From the NCBI RefSeq assembly GCF_900167975.1, contig NZ_FUZU01000001.1, positions 129,001 through 193,000 of the forward strand: a stretch of DNA of 64,000 nucleotides. The letters are read 5' to 3'. Source of the DNA: Ohtaekwangia koreensis. GTDB lineage: Bacteria; Bacteroidota; Bacteroidia; Cytophagales; Cyclobacteriaceae. Position numbers and translations under genes: made by a program. The number at the start of each line of letters is the position of its first letter. The stretch's first letter is position 1. Shown in pieces: positions 34,042 through 42,920 of this stretch. The notes below the pieces were generated by a model, which did no database searches, was not told where the DNA came from, and worked only from the letters and a program-made list of their open reading frames with translations.

Positions 34042-35232
34042 TCACATGTTTTTTAACCATGTCTGAGGGTCGAGTGCTGTCGTATTTTTGAAAATCTGAA
34101 ACCGTAATTCCGATACACCTTCTGAGTTAGAGAATATTCTGCCTATATCTTGATTGGTATTTACTTTTTGACCGGAGCGGACAAAAACTTCTTTGAGTCC
34201 TGCATATACTGTGAGGTAATCACCGTGTTTTATAATTACAGTGTTGCCCATTGTTTGTATAAAAGCGATACGACTAACCTCTCCTTCGAAAATGCATTTT
34301 ACTTTTTCATCTTCTTTGGTCTGGATGTTAACGCCATTGTTGTTGATAATAATACCTTTTAATACAGGGTGATTTTGTCTGCCAAATTTCTGTGAAACGA
34401 AACCGGAAGATACCGGCCACGGAAATTTATTTTTGTTCTGCTCGAATGAAGATGATAATGCTACAACGGCTTCTGTTGTTTTCTTTGAAGAACGTGAAGC
34501 GCGTTCCATCTCTTCGCGAATAATGTCTTCGATGAGTTTATCAAGCTGGGCTACTGCTTTCTTGGTAGCATCCAGATCTTTCTTCAACTTCTTTTCTTCC
34601 TTCTCCAGCGACTTAACAATTGTGTTTTGCTTCTTACGGAGGTTGTCAAGATTTTCGTTTTCCTTCTCTTCTTCCGAGAGAAGTGTATTCTTCTCTGTTC
34701 TTCGAACTTCAATCTCACGAACATGTCCACCCAGCGTTTCGGCTACTTTTTCTATTTGCTCACCCTGAAGTTTTCTTGTTTCAGAATATTGCTCCATATA
34801 GCGCAGACGCATGATCAACTGATCAAACGATTCTGCCGAAAATAAAAATGTTAAACGTGTTGTGCTGTTGTTTGCTTTCTGTGCTGCGAAGAGCATGGCT
34901 GCGTATTCTTTTTTCAGCTTCCGCAGATCATCTTCCAGGGCGCGGATGATATCGTTGTTTTCTCCGATCTCCGAATCAAGAATTCTTACTTCGCCTTTAA
35001 TAGAATTTACCAACTGTTCCTGTTCGTGAATGCGTTGTTTAACAGCATTCAATTCTCCAAGAGAGTTCTTCTTTTTGGTGGAAGTCTCCGAAAGGATCTT
35101 TTCGGTCTCTTTTATTTTTTCAAGATTCTGTTGCTTCTCTTTTTGAAGCTGATTTTTAGATTTCTGTGCGGAAGCCTGAAAGCAACATATAGTGACAAGA
35201 ATATATACTACAGCAAGCTTACCTGCGCTCAT
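34042..35232 (-). CDS. EnvC-like murein hydrolase activator with degenerate LytM domain
   Basis: 396 residues from ATG 35232, which gives a proper signal peptide (AVVYILVTICCFQASAQ). A long coiled coil fills about residues 25-240, then comes a C-terminal M23/LytM domain. The zinc ligands of active LytM enzymes are lost: the HxxxD site reads NNNGVNIQT, the YxHL motif reads YAGL, and the HxHFE motif reads ELRFQIF. Coiled coil plus dead LytM is the plan of EnvC, which activates periplasmic amidases at the septum. It overlaps the DUF4292 gene by 14 nt and is the last gene of a five-gene envelope run. Confidence 0.9.
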   Translation of the reverse strand: MSAGKLAVVYILVTICCFQASAQKSKNQLQKEKQQNLEKIKETEKILSETSTKKKNSLGELNAVKQRIHEQEQLVNSIKGEVRILDSEIGENNDIIRALEDDLRKLKKEYAAMLFAAQKANNSTTRLTFLFSAESFDQLIMRLRYMEQYSETRKLQGEQIEKVAETLGGHVREIEVRRTEKNTLLSEEEKENENLDNLRKKQNTIVKSLEKEEKKLKKDLDATKKAVAQLDKLIEDIIREEMERASRSSKKTTEAVVALSSSFEQNKNKFPWPVSSGFVSQKFGRQNHPVLKGIIINNNGVNIQTKEDEKVKCIFEGEVSRIAFIQTMGNTVIIKHGDYLTVYAGLKEVFVRSGQKVNTNQDIGRIFSNSEGVSELRFQIFKNTTALDPQTWLKNM

Positions 35233-35983
35233 AACGTTTCGGAATGTTGAACGGGAACTTGAGTTCTTTGTCACCTACTTCAGCTTTGTTGTACTCAAAG
35301 ATAATGGTTGTATTCAGTAAGCCGCTTACTGCTTTATAAAACAGGTTGATTGTGCCGTTGTATGGAAATACTTTTTCGCCAACAGGTTGGAAGTTGGAGT
35401 AATTTATAGTGAGCGAATTGCTGGTATTCGATTCCTTCATCTCCACTTTCTCAATCTTCATGCTGGCAGCATTTATGAAATTAGCAACGCTCACAGTACC
35501 GGATTGTTGTTTTAAAACAAAGACTGATGATTCCTGTATGATACTGTCTTCTTCTTTTTTGTCGTGAATAAGATTACCGAGTAATGCATCCTGGATCACG
35601 TTGTAGTCGATTGGAAAATTATACCGCTTCGAGAGTTCAGCGTATTCAAATACGTAGTACTCTTTATCGACATTGCTCACCACGGTAATAGAATCTTTAT
35701 TGATCAACGCCTTGCCACCCTGCACACCGATAACTGAAAAAGTCATCCAGATCACGCTGTCTTTTCTCACGCGGATGTTGGCTTTCACTTCGCGCTCTTT
35801 TTTAGCATCGCGTAACACCATCCGGGCTTTCCCTTGAAAATATTCAAAGTCAATTTCTTCTATAGCCAACGTTGGCCGTGACGGAGTTATCGTTGGAGTA
35901 GTGGCGGTGGTGGTAATTTTTTTGCTGCACGCCATCGTTAGGATGGATAAACCGATTAGCAAAAACCTTAGACTTTTATTCAT
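35219..35983 (-). CDS. DUF4292 lipoprotein
   Basis: 254 residues, with lipobox MAC (signal peptide MNKSLRFLLIGLSILTMAC). A Thr/Pro-rich linker leads to a domain beginning FEYFQGKARMVLRDAKKEREVKANIRVRKDSVIWMTFS, typical of DUF4292. This family resembles LolB/LolA-like half-barrels of the outer membrane, so a role in lipid or lipoprotein handling is plausible but unproven. It sits between a TPR protein (8-nt overlap) and the EnvC-like protein (14-nt overlap), an order I recall as common in Bacteroidota. Confidence 0.88.
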   Translation of the reverse strand: MNKSLRFLLIGLSILTMACSKKITTTATTPTITPSRPTLAIEEIDFEYFQGKARMVLRDAKKEREVKANIRVRKDSVIWMTFSVIGVQGGKALINKDSITVVSNVDKEYYVFEYAELSKRYNFPIDYNVIQDALLGNLIHDKKEEDSIIQESSVFVLKQQSGTVSVANFINAASMKIEKVEMKESNTSNSLTINYSNFQPVGEKVFPYNGTINLFYKAVSGLLNTTIIFEYNKAEVGDKELKFPFNIPKRYERR

Positions 35984-37745
35984 AGATTTTCCGGTTCGCG
36001 ATTTTCTTGTTTAAGACTTCACTGTTAGCATTCAGGCCGCGTGCTTTTTCCCATTGCTGCACGGCTCCATTTACATCACCCAGCTTAAAAAGAATATCGC
36101 CATAATGTTCAAAATGAGTTGCTGTTGCCTTGCCTGTACTAATGGCGCGTTCGATTGTCTTGCGCGCTTCTTTATATTTTTCACGTGTGAATAATACCCA
36201 GGCATAAGTATCAAGGAACGTTGGATTGTCAGGATTATTTTTGACCAAGTGCGCTGACATTTTCTCTGCCTTCTCAAGATTAACTTTGCGCAAGGCCAGG
36301 TAATAGCTATAATTATTCAGCACTGCACTGTTATCAGGGTTGATTAAAAGTGCTTCTTCATACGCCTTGTCAGATTTATCGTAATCTTTATTCGCGTTGT
36401 AAGCATCACCCAACATGCTGTTGATCTCACCAACGATCGATGTATTGGAAGATGACAACCGCTTTGCCTGGTCGAGCGAAACAATCGCTTCGGCATAGTT
36501 CCGTTTACGGAAATGTGCATAGCCATTAAAGTAATGAAGCATGCCCTGGTTTGGAAAATACTCCAGTGCTTCATCGGCATGTCTTATAACATTGTCCCAT
36601 TGGCCAGCTTGCGTTTCAAGGTATAGAAGATTCTTCCATACTTCGAAGTTTACATCACCAAGGTCGATAGCCTTTTCATATTCTTGTTGAGCTTCACGAT
36701 TTTTTTCAACGGAAAGGTATAGATCACCACCTACAATGTGAACACGTGGATCGTTGCCGTGATTTTTTTCGAGCTTTTGATATAGAGAGAGAACGAAATC
36801 CTGCAGGTTTTGATCCGTTGTATTCTTTGCTTTGCGTTGTGCGAGTTCAGTATTGTAGGTGCCCAGCATAATGAGTTTGCTGGTAAGTTCTACCGAAGGA
36901 TCATCGAACAATTCCAATAATAACGGTCTGCTTTTTTCTTCCTGCTGTGTTTCTCTATATAAACCGGCCAAGAGCATTTTTGCATTGCCGGCTTCCGGAT
37001 TTTGCTGTACAAATTTATCGAGGTACCGCACAGCGTCATTGCGAAATCCATTCTGCGAAAGCACTTCAGCAAAGCCCATAACATAACGCTCTTCGTCCGG
37101 AAATGCGTTGATCAGTTTTTCACCTTCTGCTATAGCTTCTTTGCTCTTGCCTTGCTCGAGATATAACCGCTGCTTTTGTATAGAAGATATATCGTTGATG
37201 CCCAGTATACTTTCTGCACGGTTATAAGTCTTTATAGCTTCATCTGGTTTACCGGCATATTGATATACTGCAGCGAGCTCGTACAGATATTCCTCACTGC
37301 CTTTTACTTCCCTGATAAGGGTTTCATAAATTTCTGCAGCCTTATCGAATTTTGTAAGGCTATTATAAATGTTGGCAGCCAGTAAATAAAAGTATTTGTT
37401 CTGTCTCTCAAGTTTTAATGCATTCTCTATACTAAGAGCGGCCTTCTGTAAATCTTCTTGTCGATTGCTGCGTGCTAATACTTCGGCAATCTTATAATGT
37501 ACGGTTGCATTCTCTGGAGTAATCTCCAATGTGCGCTGATAGTATAGCAATGCTTTTGCATAGTCTTCCAGGATGAAGAACTTCTCGCCTTCAGTAAAAT
37601 AAAACTCTGCTTCACGGAGCTTGATGCCCGAAGCCTGAGGTTCATCCTGAGGTTTCTTTTTTCGCTGGCCATGCCCGGTCATTGGTACAAGCAGTATCAA
37701 TAACAGGATGATGTGAATGGTAATATTCGTTTTCCTTGAGCTCAC
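35976..37745 (-). CDS. Exported TPR-repeat protein of the envelope operon
   Basis: 589 residues from a GTG start, with an N-terminal hydrophobic signal (IHIILLLILLVPMTGHGQ). Roughly a dozen TPR units cover the mature protein, for example AEFYFTEGEKFFILEDYAKALLYYQRTLEITPENATVHYKIAEVL and YDKSDKAYEEALLINPDNSAVLNNYSYYLAL. It is predicted to be a periplasmic scaffold or adaptor. Its start overlaps the nucleotidyltransferase stop (GTGA) and its stop overlaps DUF4292 by 8 nt, so it is translationally coupled on both sides. Confidence 0.9.
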   Translation of the reverse strand: MSSRKTNITIHIILLLILLVPMTGHGQRKKKPQDEPQASGIKLREAEFYFTEGEKFFILEDYAKALLYYQRTLEITPENATVHYKIAEVLARSNRQEDLQKAALSIENALKLERQNKYFYLLAANIYNSLTKFDKAAEIYETLIREVKGSEEYLYELAAVYQYAGKPDEAIKTYNRAESILGINDISSIQKQRLYLEQGKSKEAIAEGEKLINAFPDEERYVMGFAEVLSQNGFRNDAVRYLDKFVQQNPEAGNAKMLLAGLYRETQQEEKSRPLLLELFDDPSVELTSKLIMLGTYNTELAQRKAKNTTDQNLQDFVLSLYQKLEKNHGNDPRVHIVGGDLYLSVEKNREAQQEYEKAIDLGDVNFEVWKNLLYLETQAGQWDNVIRHADEALEYFPNQGMLHYFNGYAHFRKRNYAEAIVSLDQAKRLSSSNTSIVGEINSMLGDAYNANKDYDKSDKAYEEALLINPDNSAVLNNYSYYLALRKVNLEKAEKMSAHLVKNNPDNPTFLDTYAWVLFTREKYKEARKTIERAISTGKATATHFEHYGDILFKLGDVNGAVQQWEKARGLNANSEVLNKKIANRKIYE

Positions 37746-38746
37746 GCTATAGAATTGAAGTCGCCCACACTTAAATCCAGTGTTGAGCCTTCAAAAATAG
37801 CGAAATTCCCTAACATGCTGTTATCAAGCAAGGCTCTTGTAACCGTTGCATCTTTCTGTATGATGGAGCTTGTAATCCGACTGTCGGTAATACGTGAATT
37901 TTCACCAACGGAGACATGTGGGCCAACCACTGAATTTTCAATCACAACTCCTGCTCCAATAAAACAAGGAGGAATAACAACGGAGTTAATGATCTTCGCT
38001 TTATCGGATATAAGTTTTTGGTCTTTTATAAATTCCAGGTAGCGTCCGTTGGTTTGAACTGTCACGTTTTTGTTGCCGCAGTCAAGCCACTCTGTTACCT
38101 GACCAGTCATGAGTTTAGCACCCTTCTTCTGCAAACCTTGTAACGCTGAAGTGAACTGATACTCTCCTTTTTCTTTGATATCATTATCGATGAGATGTTG
38201 CATCTCACCAGCAAGTGATTCGCCTTCTTTAAAGAAATAAATACCAATGATGGCGAGATCAGAAACAAATGACGAAGGCTTTTCAACGAGGTCTATAATT
38301 TCCTTATTCTCATTCAGCTTCACTACGCCAAATTGAGAAGGATCTTCCACACGTTGCACCCAAATGATTCCGTCTTTTGTGGTGTCAAGTTTAAACTCGG
38401 CTTTAAATAATGTATCCGCGAATGCGACAATAATTTTTCCCTTGAAAAGTTCTTTAGCAAAAAGCAGTGCATGTGAAATTCCAAGTGCGCTTTCCTGATA
38501 GTAGATCTTACCAACAGCACCAACTTCTTTTGCTATTGCTTTCAGATTTTCTTCTACTTCTTTTCCAAAGCTTGGATGAATGATGAAACCGATATTATCA
38601 ATTTTCTCCGGACAAACTTTAGCGATGTCTTCTACCAATCGATGAACAATGGGTTTGCCTGCTATCGGTAATAATGGTTTTGGAACTGTGAGTGTATGCG
38701 GACGCAGACGTTTGCCTAAGCCCGCCATAGGTATAATGATGTTCAT
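37742..38746 (-). CDS. Sugar nucleotidyltransferase (NDP-sugar pyrophosphorylase-like)
   Basis: 334 residues. The N-terminal Rossmann-like domain starts MNIIIPMAGLGKRLRPHTLTVPKPLLPIAGKPIV, the GxGxRL...PKP nucleotide-binding signature. The C-terminal part (about 245-334) contains short hexapeptide-like turns (VVIPPCFIGAGVVIENSVVGPHVSVG) forming a left-handed beta helix. This is the plan of glucose-1-phosphate thymidylyl- or mannose-1-phosphate guanylyltransferases; the exact nucleotide and sugar are not determined. It overlaps the TPR gene by 4 nt and follows the flippase by 75 nt, which fits surface polysaccharide synthesis. Confidence 0.88.
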   Translation of the reverse strand: MNIIIPMAGLGKRLRPHTLTVPKPLLPIAGKPIVHRLVEDIAKVCPEKIDNIGFIIHPSFGKEVEENLKAIAKEVGAVGKIYYQESALGISHALLFAKELFKGKIIVAFADTLFKAEFKLDTTKDGIIWVQRVEDPSQFGVVKLNENKEIIDLVEKPSSFVSDLAIIGIYFFKEGESLAGEMQHLIDNDIKEKGEYQFTSALQGLQKKGAKLMTGQVTEWLDCGNKNVTVQTNGRYLEFIKDQKLISDKAKIINSVVIPPCFIGAGVVIENSVVGPHVSVGENSRITDSRITSSIIQKDATVTRALLDNSMLGNFAIFEGSTLDLSVGDFNSIA

Positions 38747-38821
38747 AACAGATTGATTGGGTTACAGTTTATTAGCGAGAAATTGTTTCGGCAAATAATC
38801 TTGTGGCAAAATAATGAAAAA

Positions 38822-40264
38822 TCAACGTAAGGCTTGTCTGAATGATTTTCTTTCCACTAAAAAAATGATGATTATATAAAGTACGATAACAAATGCGTGA
38901 AAGCTTGTAGCGATCCATTGGTTCTCTATAGTTATTGATTTTACTAAATAGACTATCGCGATCGTAATAAAAATGTATGCCAGCCCGCTGATAACTTTAT
39001 AGGGTATAGGATAGAATTTTTGTCCGAGTATATAACACATCGCCATCATCCAGAAGTAACATATAAAAGTAGCCCAACTGCTTCCCATGTATCCGGCAAT
39101 AGGAATGAGAATATAATTGGCCGCAATCGTAATAACTGCTCCTGTAATAGTTATCAGTGTTCCATAATAAGTCTTGTCTGTAAGCTTGAACCAAGCCGAT
39201 AAATTATAGTATACCCCCAGAAATAAATATCCAAGCAGAAGGACCGGTACAATGTTAAGTCCTTCCCAATATTCAGGACGTTTTAGAAAATGCTTCAGGA
39301 TATCGAGATTAATACTGACCGTTAATAGCAGTAGGCAGCAAACAATTATGAAGTAATGATTTACTCTGGCAAAAAGCTGTGGCGAATTTTTGTCGGAAGC
39401 ATTTGAGAAGAAGAAAGGTTCTGCTGCATACCGGAATGCTTGTATGGCCAGATTCATAAGAATGGCAAACTTGTAGCAGGCACCAAATATACCGAGTGCA
39501 TACTCGGAGCTTTGTCCTGGATAAAAATTCTTAGGGAGCCACCACTCCAGGGTAAGGCGCGAAAACATTTCATTCGTCATGCCTGCAAGGCCCATGAGCA
39601 TGATCGGGTAGGAGTATTGGATCATCGTCCTGAACATGGATCGATCAAACTCCGGCCTCCATTGTAGCAGTGTGCGTGAAAAGAACACCAGGTAAAAAGC
39701 ATTCGCAATCAGGTTTGCCAACACGACAAAGCCAACACCACGCGCGGGGTCGAATGCTATATATAGGAAGTATATATTTAGCCCTACAAGAATAAGGATG
39801 TTTGCAAGCTTACCAATAACAAATTTGATAGCTCGTTTCTGAAGGCGAAGGCGCGCAAACGGTATGGCAACCAGCGAGTCAATAAAAAGTATAAATGCCA
39901 GCCAGATCACGTAGTCTGACTTGCCGGGAATGGAAAGCATATCTGCTATAGGTGCTGCAAATACAATGAAGATCAGTGTAAGTGCAGCACTGATAGAGAT
40001 GACTATCGTTTGTGCAATGTTGAATATTTTTTTCTCGTCAACTCCTTCTTTGTTGGCAAATCGGAAGTAAGCGGTTTCCATTCCAAACATGAAGATTATA
40101 TTGATCACCGCGGAGTAAGCGAAGAGCTTGGTGATAACCCCATACGCGTCTGGTGCAAATACACCTGTATGAAGACGAACCAATAAAAAATTAAGGAAAC
40201 GTGGCAATATGCTTCCCAACCCATAAAGAACAGTCTCGCCTGCTAAACGCTTTATCTTACTCAT
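38822..40264 (-). CDS. Polysaccharide flippase (MATE/Wzx-like)
   Basis: 480 residues with about fourteen hydrophobic segments. The start KRLAGETVLYGLGSILPRFLNFLLVRLHTGVFAPDAYGVITKLFAYSAV is typical of the polysaccharide-biosynthesis/MOP flippase family. It would move an undecaprenyl-linked or other lipid-linked glycan across the inner membrane. First gene of the envelope run that continues with nucleotidyltransferase, TPR, DUF4292 and EnvC-like genes. Its 67-nt upstream gap shows no clear promoter. Confidence 0.9.
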   Translation of the reverse strand: MSKIKRLAGETVLYGLGSILPRFLNFLLVRLHTGVFAPDAYGVITKLFAYSAVINIIFMFGMETAYFRFANKEGVDEKKIFNIAQTIVISISAALTLIFIVFAAPIADMLSIPGKSDYVIWLAFILFIDSLVAIPFARLRLQKRAIKFVIGKLANILILVGLNIYFLYIAFDPARGVGFVVLANLIANAFYLVFFSRTLLQWRPEFDRSMFRTMIQYSYPIMLMGLAGMTNEMFSRLTLEWWLPKNFYPGQSSEYALGIFGACYKFAILMNLAIQAFRYAAEPFFFSNASDKNSPQLFARVNHYFIIVCCLLLLTVSINLDILKHFLKRPEYWEGLNIVPVLLLGYLFLGVYYNLSAWFKLTDKTYYGTLITITGAVITIAANYILIPIAGYMGSSWATFICYFWMMAMCYILGQKFYPIPYKVISGLAYIFITIAIVYLVKSITIENQWIATSFHAFVIVLYIIIIFLVERKSFRQALR

Positions 40265-40331
40265 GCTTTCTCTGAATAGTTTCCGTTATTCGCTGCTAGT
40301 AGTATATCGAATAACGAGCTTTCGCTAACGA

Positions 40332-41108
40332 TCAACGTCCTGTAAAGTTTGGTTTTCTTTTTTCAATAAAGGCAGAAGTGCCTTCTCTAAAATCACTCGT
40401 AGTAGTACAGTCGGCGAAAAGTTCGGCTTCCGCTGTGTAGCCGGTCGTCTCAAAGCTATATCCTGCGTTCACACTTTTAATAACATTGGCGACAGCAACA
40501 GCTCCTTTTGTGGCAATTTTTGACATGATCTTTAAGGCCAACTCCATTAATTCTTCTTTTGTTGAAACAACATGATTAACCAATCCGATGGATTTTGCCT
40601 CTTGGGCGGTAATCATGTCTCCGGTCAAAATGAGCTCGAGGGCCTTGCCTCTACCCACCAATTGCGGTAGTCTTTGAGTACCTCCATATCCCGGGATTAT
40701 TCCCAGGTTGATTTCCGGTTGTCCAAATTTGGAATATTCCGTTGCCAAACGCATGTGGCATGCCATGGCAAGTTCACATCCCCCACCTAAAGCGAAACCG
40801 TTTACGGCAGCAAGCACCGGCTTTGGAAAATCTTCGATTAACTTGAATAATTGTTGGCCTTTTCGTGATAATTCCAACGATTCTACTCTATTTAGAGTGG
40901 AAAGTTGTTTAATATCTGCCCCTGCAATGAAGGCCTTATCACCATCTCCCGTAATTATAATTCCTGTTGTGCCATCATTGTGGTAGGTTTCTTGTATAAC
41001 TTCGTGTAGCCCATCAATTACTTCGACATTTAGTGCATTCATTGCATCTGGTCGTGACACCGTTACGATCAGTGTTCCAGAAGTATTGTGTGTTTTAATG
41101 GGTGACAT
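40332..41108 (-). CDS. Enoyl-CoA hydratase/isomerase (crotonase family)
   Basis: 258 residues from ATG 41108. The oxyanion-hole segment AFIAGADIKQL and the core NGFALGGGCELAMACHMRLATEYSKFGQPEINLGIIPGYGGTQRLP carry both glutamates (GGGCE and QPE) used by classical enoyl-CoA hydratases. It hydrates trans-2-enoyl-CoA in fatty-acid or amino-acid breakdown; chain-length preference is not evident. A frame open to 41132 adds eight unlikely residues. It is divergent from the T9SS cargo gene, with no operon partner. Confidence 0.92.
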   Translation of the reverse strand: MSPIKTHNTSGTLIVTVSRPDAMNALNVEVIDGLHEVIQETYHNDGTTGIIITGDGDKAFIAGADIKQLSTLNRVESLELSRKGQQLFKLIEDFPKPVLAAVNGFALGGGCELAMACHMRLATEYSKFGQPEINLGIIPGYGGTQRLPQLVGRGKALELILTGDMITAQEAKSIGLVNHVVSTKEELMELALKIMSKIATKGAVAVANVIKSVNAGYSFETTGYTAEAELFADCTTTSDFREGTSAFIEKRKPNFTGR

Positions 41109-41165
41109 AAGATGTGAATAAGTTGAGTGCAACTTATTGAGGTTTTACAAAGAGACAAAGATATT

Positions 41166-42842
41166 ATGAATAAGAGTTTTGGATTGCTTCTTCTTTTGTT
41201 GGTAACGCATACTATTTATGCGGCTACCTTCAACACGACCACCACAGGTGGTAACTGGGCAACTGGATCTACTTGGGTAGGATCATCTGTTCCTGGTGAT
41301 TGGGCTTCGAACGTGGCGAATATTTATGGTAACGTAACACTTACCAATTCCACTACTTCGATCAATGGATTCTCTCTAATCACATTGAATAACGCGAAGT
41401 CTTTTACCAGCGGCACTTCTTCAAACGCCAACAACTTAACACTCACACAAACTACGTTCAATGTACCAAGTGGTAACATTGTTATCTATGGCGACCTTAC
41501 ACTGAATGATACAGATCTTAATATGACTTCCGGAAGTTTGATTGTTACCGGGAAGCTTACGATAAACTATAGCAGTACCGTTACTTTTCAATCGGGCGTA
41601 AACGTAACAGTAGGTACGTTGAATATTAATGATAACAGTGATGCAATTTTGAACAACAGCGGTTCTATAACGGTTGCCGGAAATGTATCGGAAGGTGGAG
41701 CGCTGAATAATTTAAGTACGGGAACAATTCAGGTAAATGGCAATTTTGTTTCTACAGGATCGGGAAACTCTGTAACAACGAACACGGGTATATTAAGAGT
41801 GAAGGGCACTATGGACTTGCCTTCTTCAGGCAAACTATATGTGAATCCAGGTGGCCAAACGTATGTTGATGGTACTGTTACTGTGGGAAGTAACGAAAAC
41901 TTAATAATTGGTACGAATGTAAATCCTCCTCCTTATGCCGATATGGTTATCAAGCAAGATTTGAGATCGCAGGGAAGTGGTGATATCACGATTAACAAAA
42001 ACGGACGTCTGGCAGTATTTGGTGACGTAAGAGCAACGGGTGGAGGAACGCTCTTTACGATTAATAGTGGTGGTCAAGTATATATTGATGGAGATATAAC
42101 GTTTAACGGTGGTGGCAGTACGATCAATAACGGTAACACAGGTATACCATATGGATTTTATGGTGATGGTGATATAACATTGAACGGTGGAGGTTCTTCC
42201 GTTCAAGGTCAGACGAAACAAAGCGTTGCCATTATGAAAGCACAAGACAAACCGTTTTACGATTGGGTAGCTGCGTTGGCAGGCAGCCCGCTGGCTCCTC
42301 TTCCTGTAACGTTGCTATATTTCAAGGTTGATGGTGTTGCCTTTAATGGTATAAACCTGAAGTGGGCTACTACAACAGAAGAGAACTTTGATTACTTCCA
42401 ATTAGAACGTGCAGGAAGCGATCTCAATTTCCAAGCTGTTGCTGAAATAGAAGGTAAAGGTGGTTTGAATGTAAATTCATACTATACATATTTCGATGGT
42501 GCTGCAAAGGCTGGTAAGAATTACTACCGTCTGAAAAGTGTAGACCTTGATGGATATGTTGAATACTCCGGAGTAATTGTAGCAGAAGGAATTGGAACAC
42601 AAGAGGATATTAAGTTGTATCCGACCATCGTTGATGATTCATTCACAGTAGAATTCAATGATGAAGTTTCTATACCAGTGAGAATGGCTTTGGTAGATGC
42701 TTCCGGAAATACTATATATCAGGAAAATCTGAGTGCGATGACTTCAACGGTAACAGTACCTCAGAGCATGAAGTCCGGTACATACCTGGTACGGTTGTTC
42801 ACTTCTTCAGGACAGAAAGCGATACGGGTTCTAAAGAAATAA
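41166..42842 (+). CDS. T9SS-secreted beta-solenoid protein with type A sorting domain
   Basis: 558 residues from ATG 41166, with signal peptide (SFGLLLLLLVTHTIYA). The region of about residues 20-360 is Asn/Thr/Ser/Gly-rich with repeating short strands (GNIVIYGDLTLND, GSLIVTGKLTINY, GTIQVNGNFVSTG, GQVYIDGDITFNG), a beta-helix/solenoid pattern. The last ~80 residues (KLYPTIVDDSFTVEF to GTYLVRLFTSSGQKAIRVLKK) are a type A T9SS C-terminal domain. It should be exported through T9SS and displayed on or released from the cell surface. A strong terminator follows. Confidence 0.9.
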   Translation: MNKSFGLLLLLLVTHTIYAATFNTTTTGGNWATGSTWVGSSVPGDWASNVANIYGNVTLTNSTTSINGFSLITLNNAKSFTSGTSSNANNLTLTQTTFNVPSGNIVIYGDLTLNDTDLNMTSGSLIVTGKLTINYSSTVTFQSGVNVTVGTLNINDNSDAILNNSGSITVAGNVSEGGALNNLSTGTIQVNGNFVSTGSGNSVTTNTGILRVKGTMDLPSSGKLYVNPGGQTYVDGTVTVGSNENLIIGTNVNPPPYADMVIKQDLRSQGSGDITINKNGRLAVFGDVRATGGGTLFTINSGGQVYIDGDITFNGGGSTINNGNTGIPYGFYGDGDITLNGGGSSVQGQTKQSVAIMKAQDKPFYDWVAALAGSPLAPLPVTLLYFKVDGVAFNGINLKWATTTEENFDYFQLERAGSDLNFQAVAEIEGKGGLNVNSYYTYFDGAAKAGKNYYRLKSVDLDGYVEYSGVIVAEGIGTQEDIKLYPTIVDDSFTVEFNDEVSIPVRMALVDASGNTIYQENLSAMTSTVTVPQSMKSGTYLVRLFTSSGQKAIRVLKK

Positions 42843-42860
42843 TTATAAGAGTATTGAATA

Positions 42861-42899
42861 AAAAAAAGATGGCGATCCGAAAGGTCGCCATCTTTTTTT
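42861..42899. terminator. Bidirectional terminator between T9SS cargo and tdh
   Basis: A 15-bp perfect outer stem (42861-42875 and 42885-42899), extended inward by a CC/GG pair around a GAAA tetraloop with one bulged T. A-run and T-run flank the stem, serving both convergent genes. Confidence 0.85.
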
Positions 42900-42920
42900 A
42901 TGAAGTCTATATATACCAGG

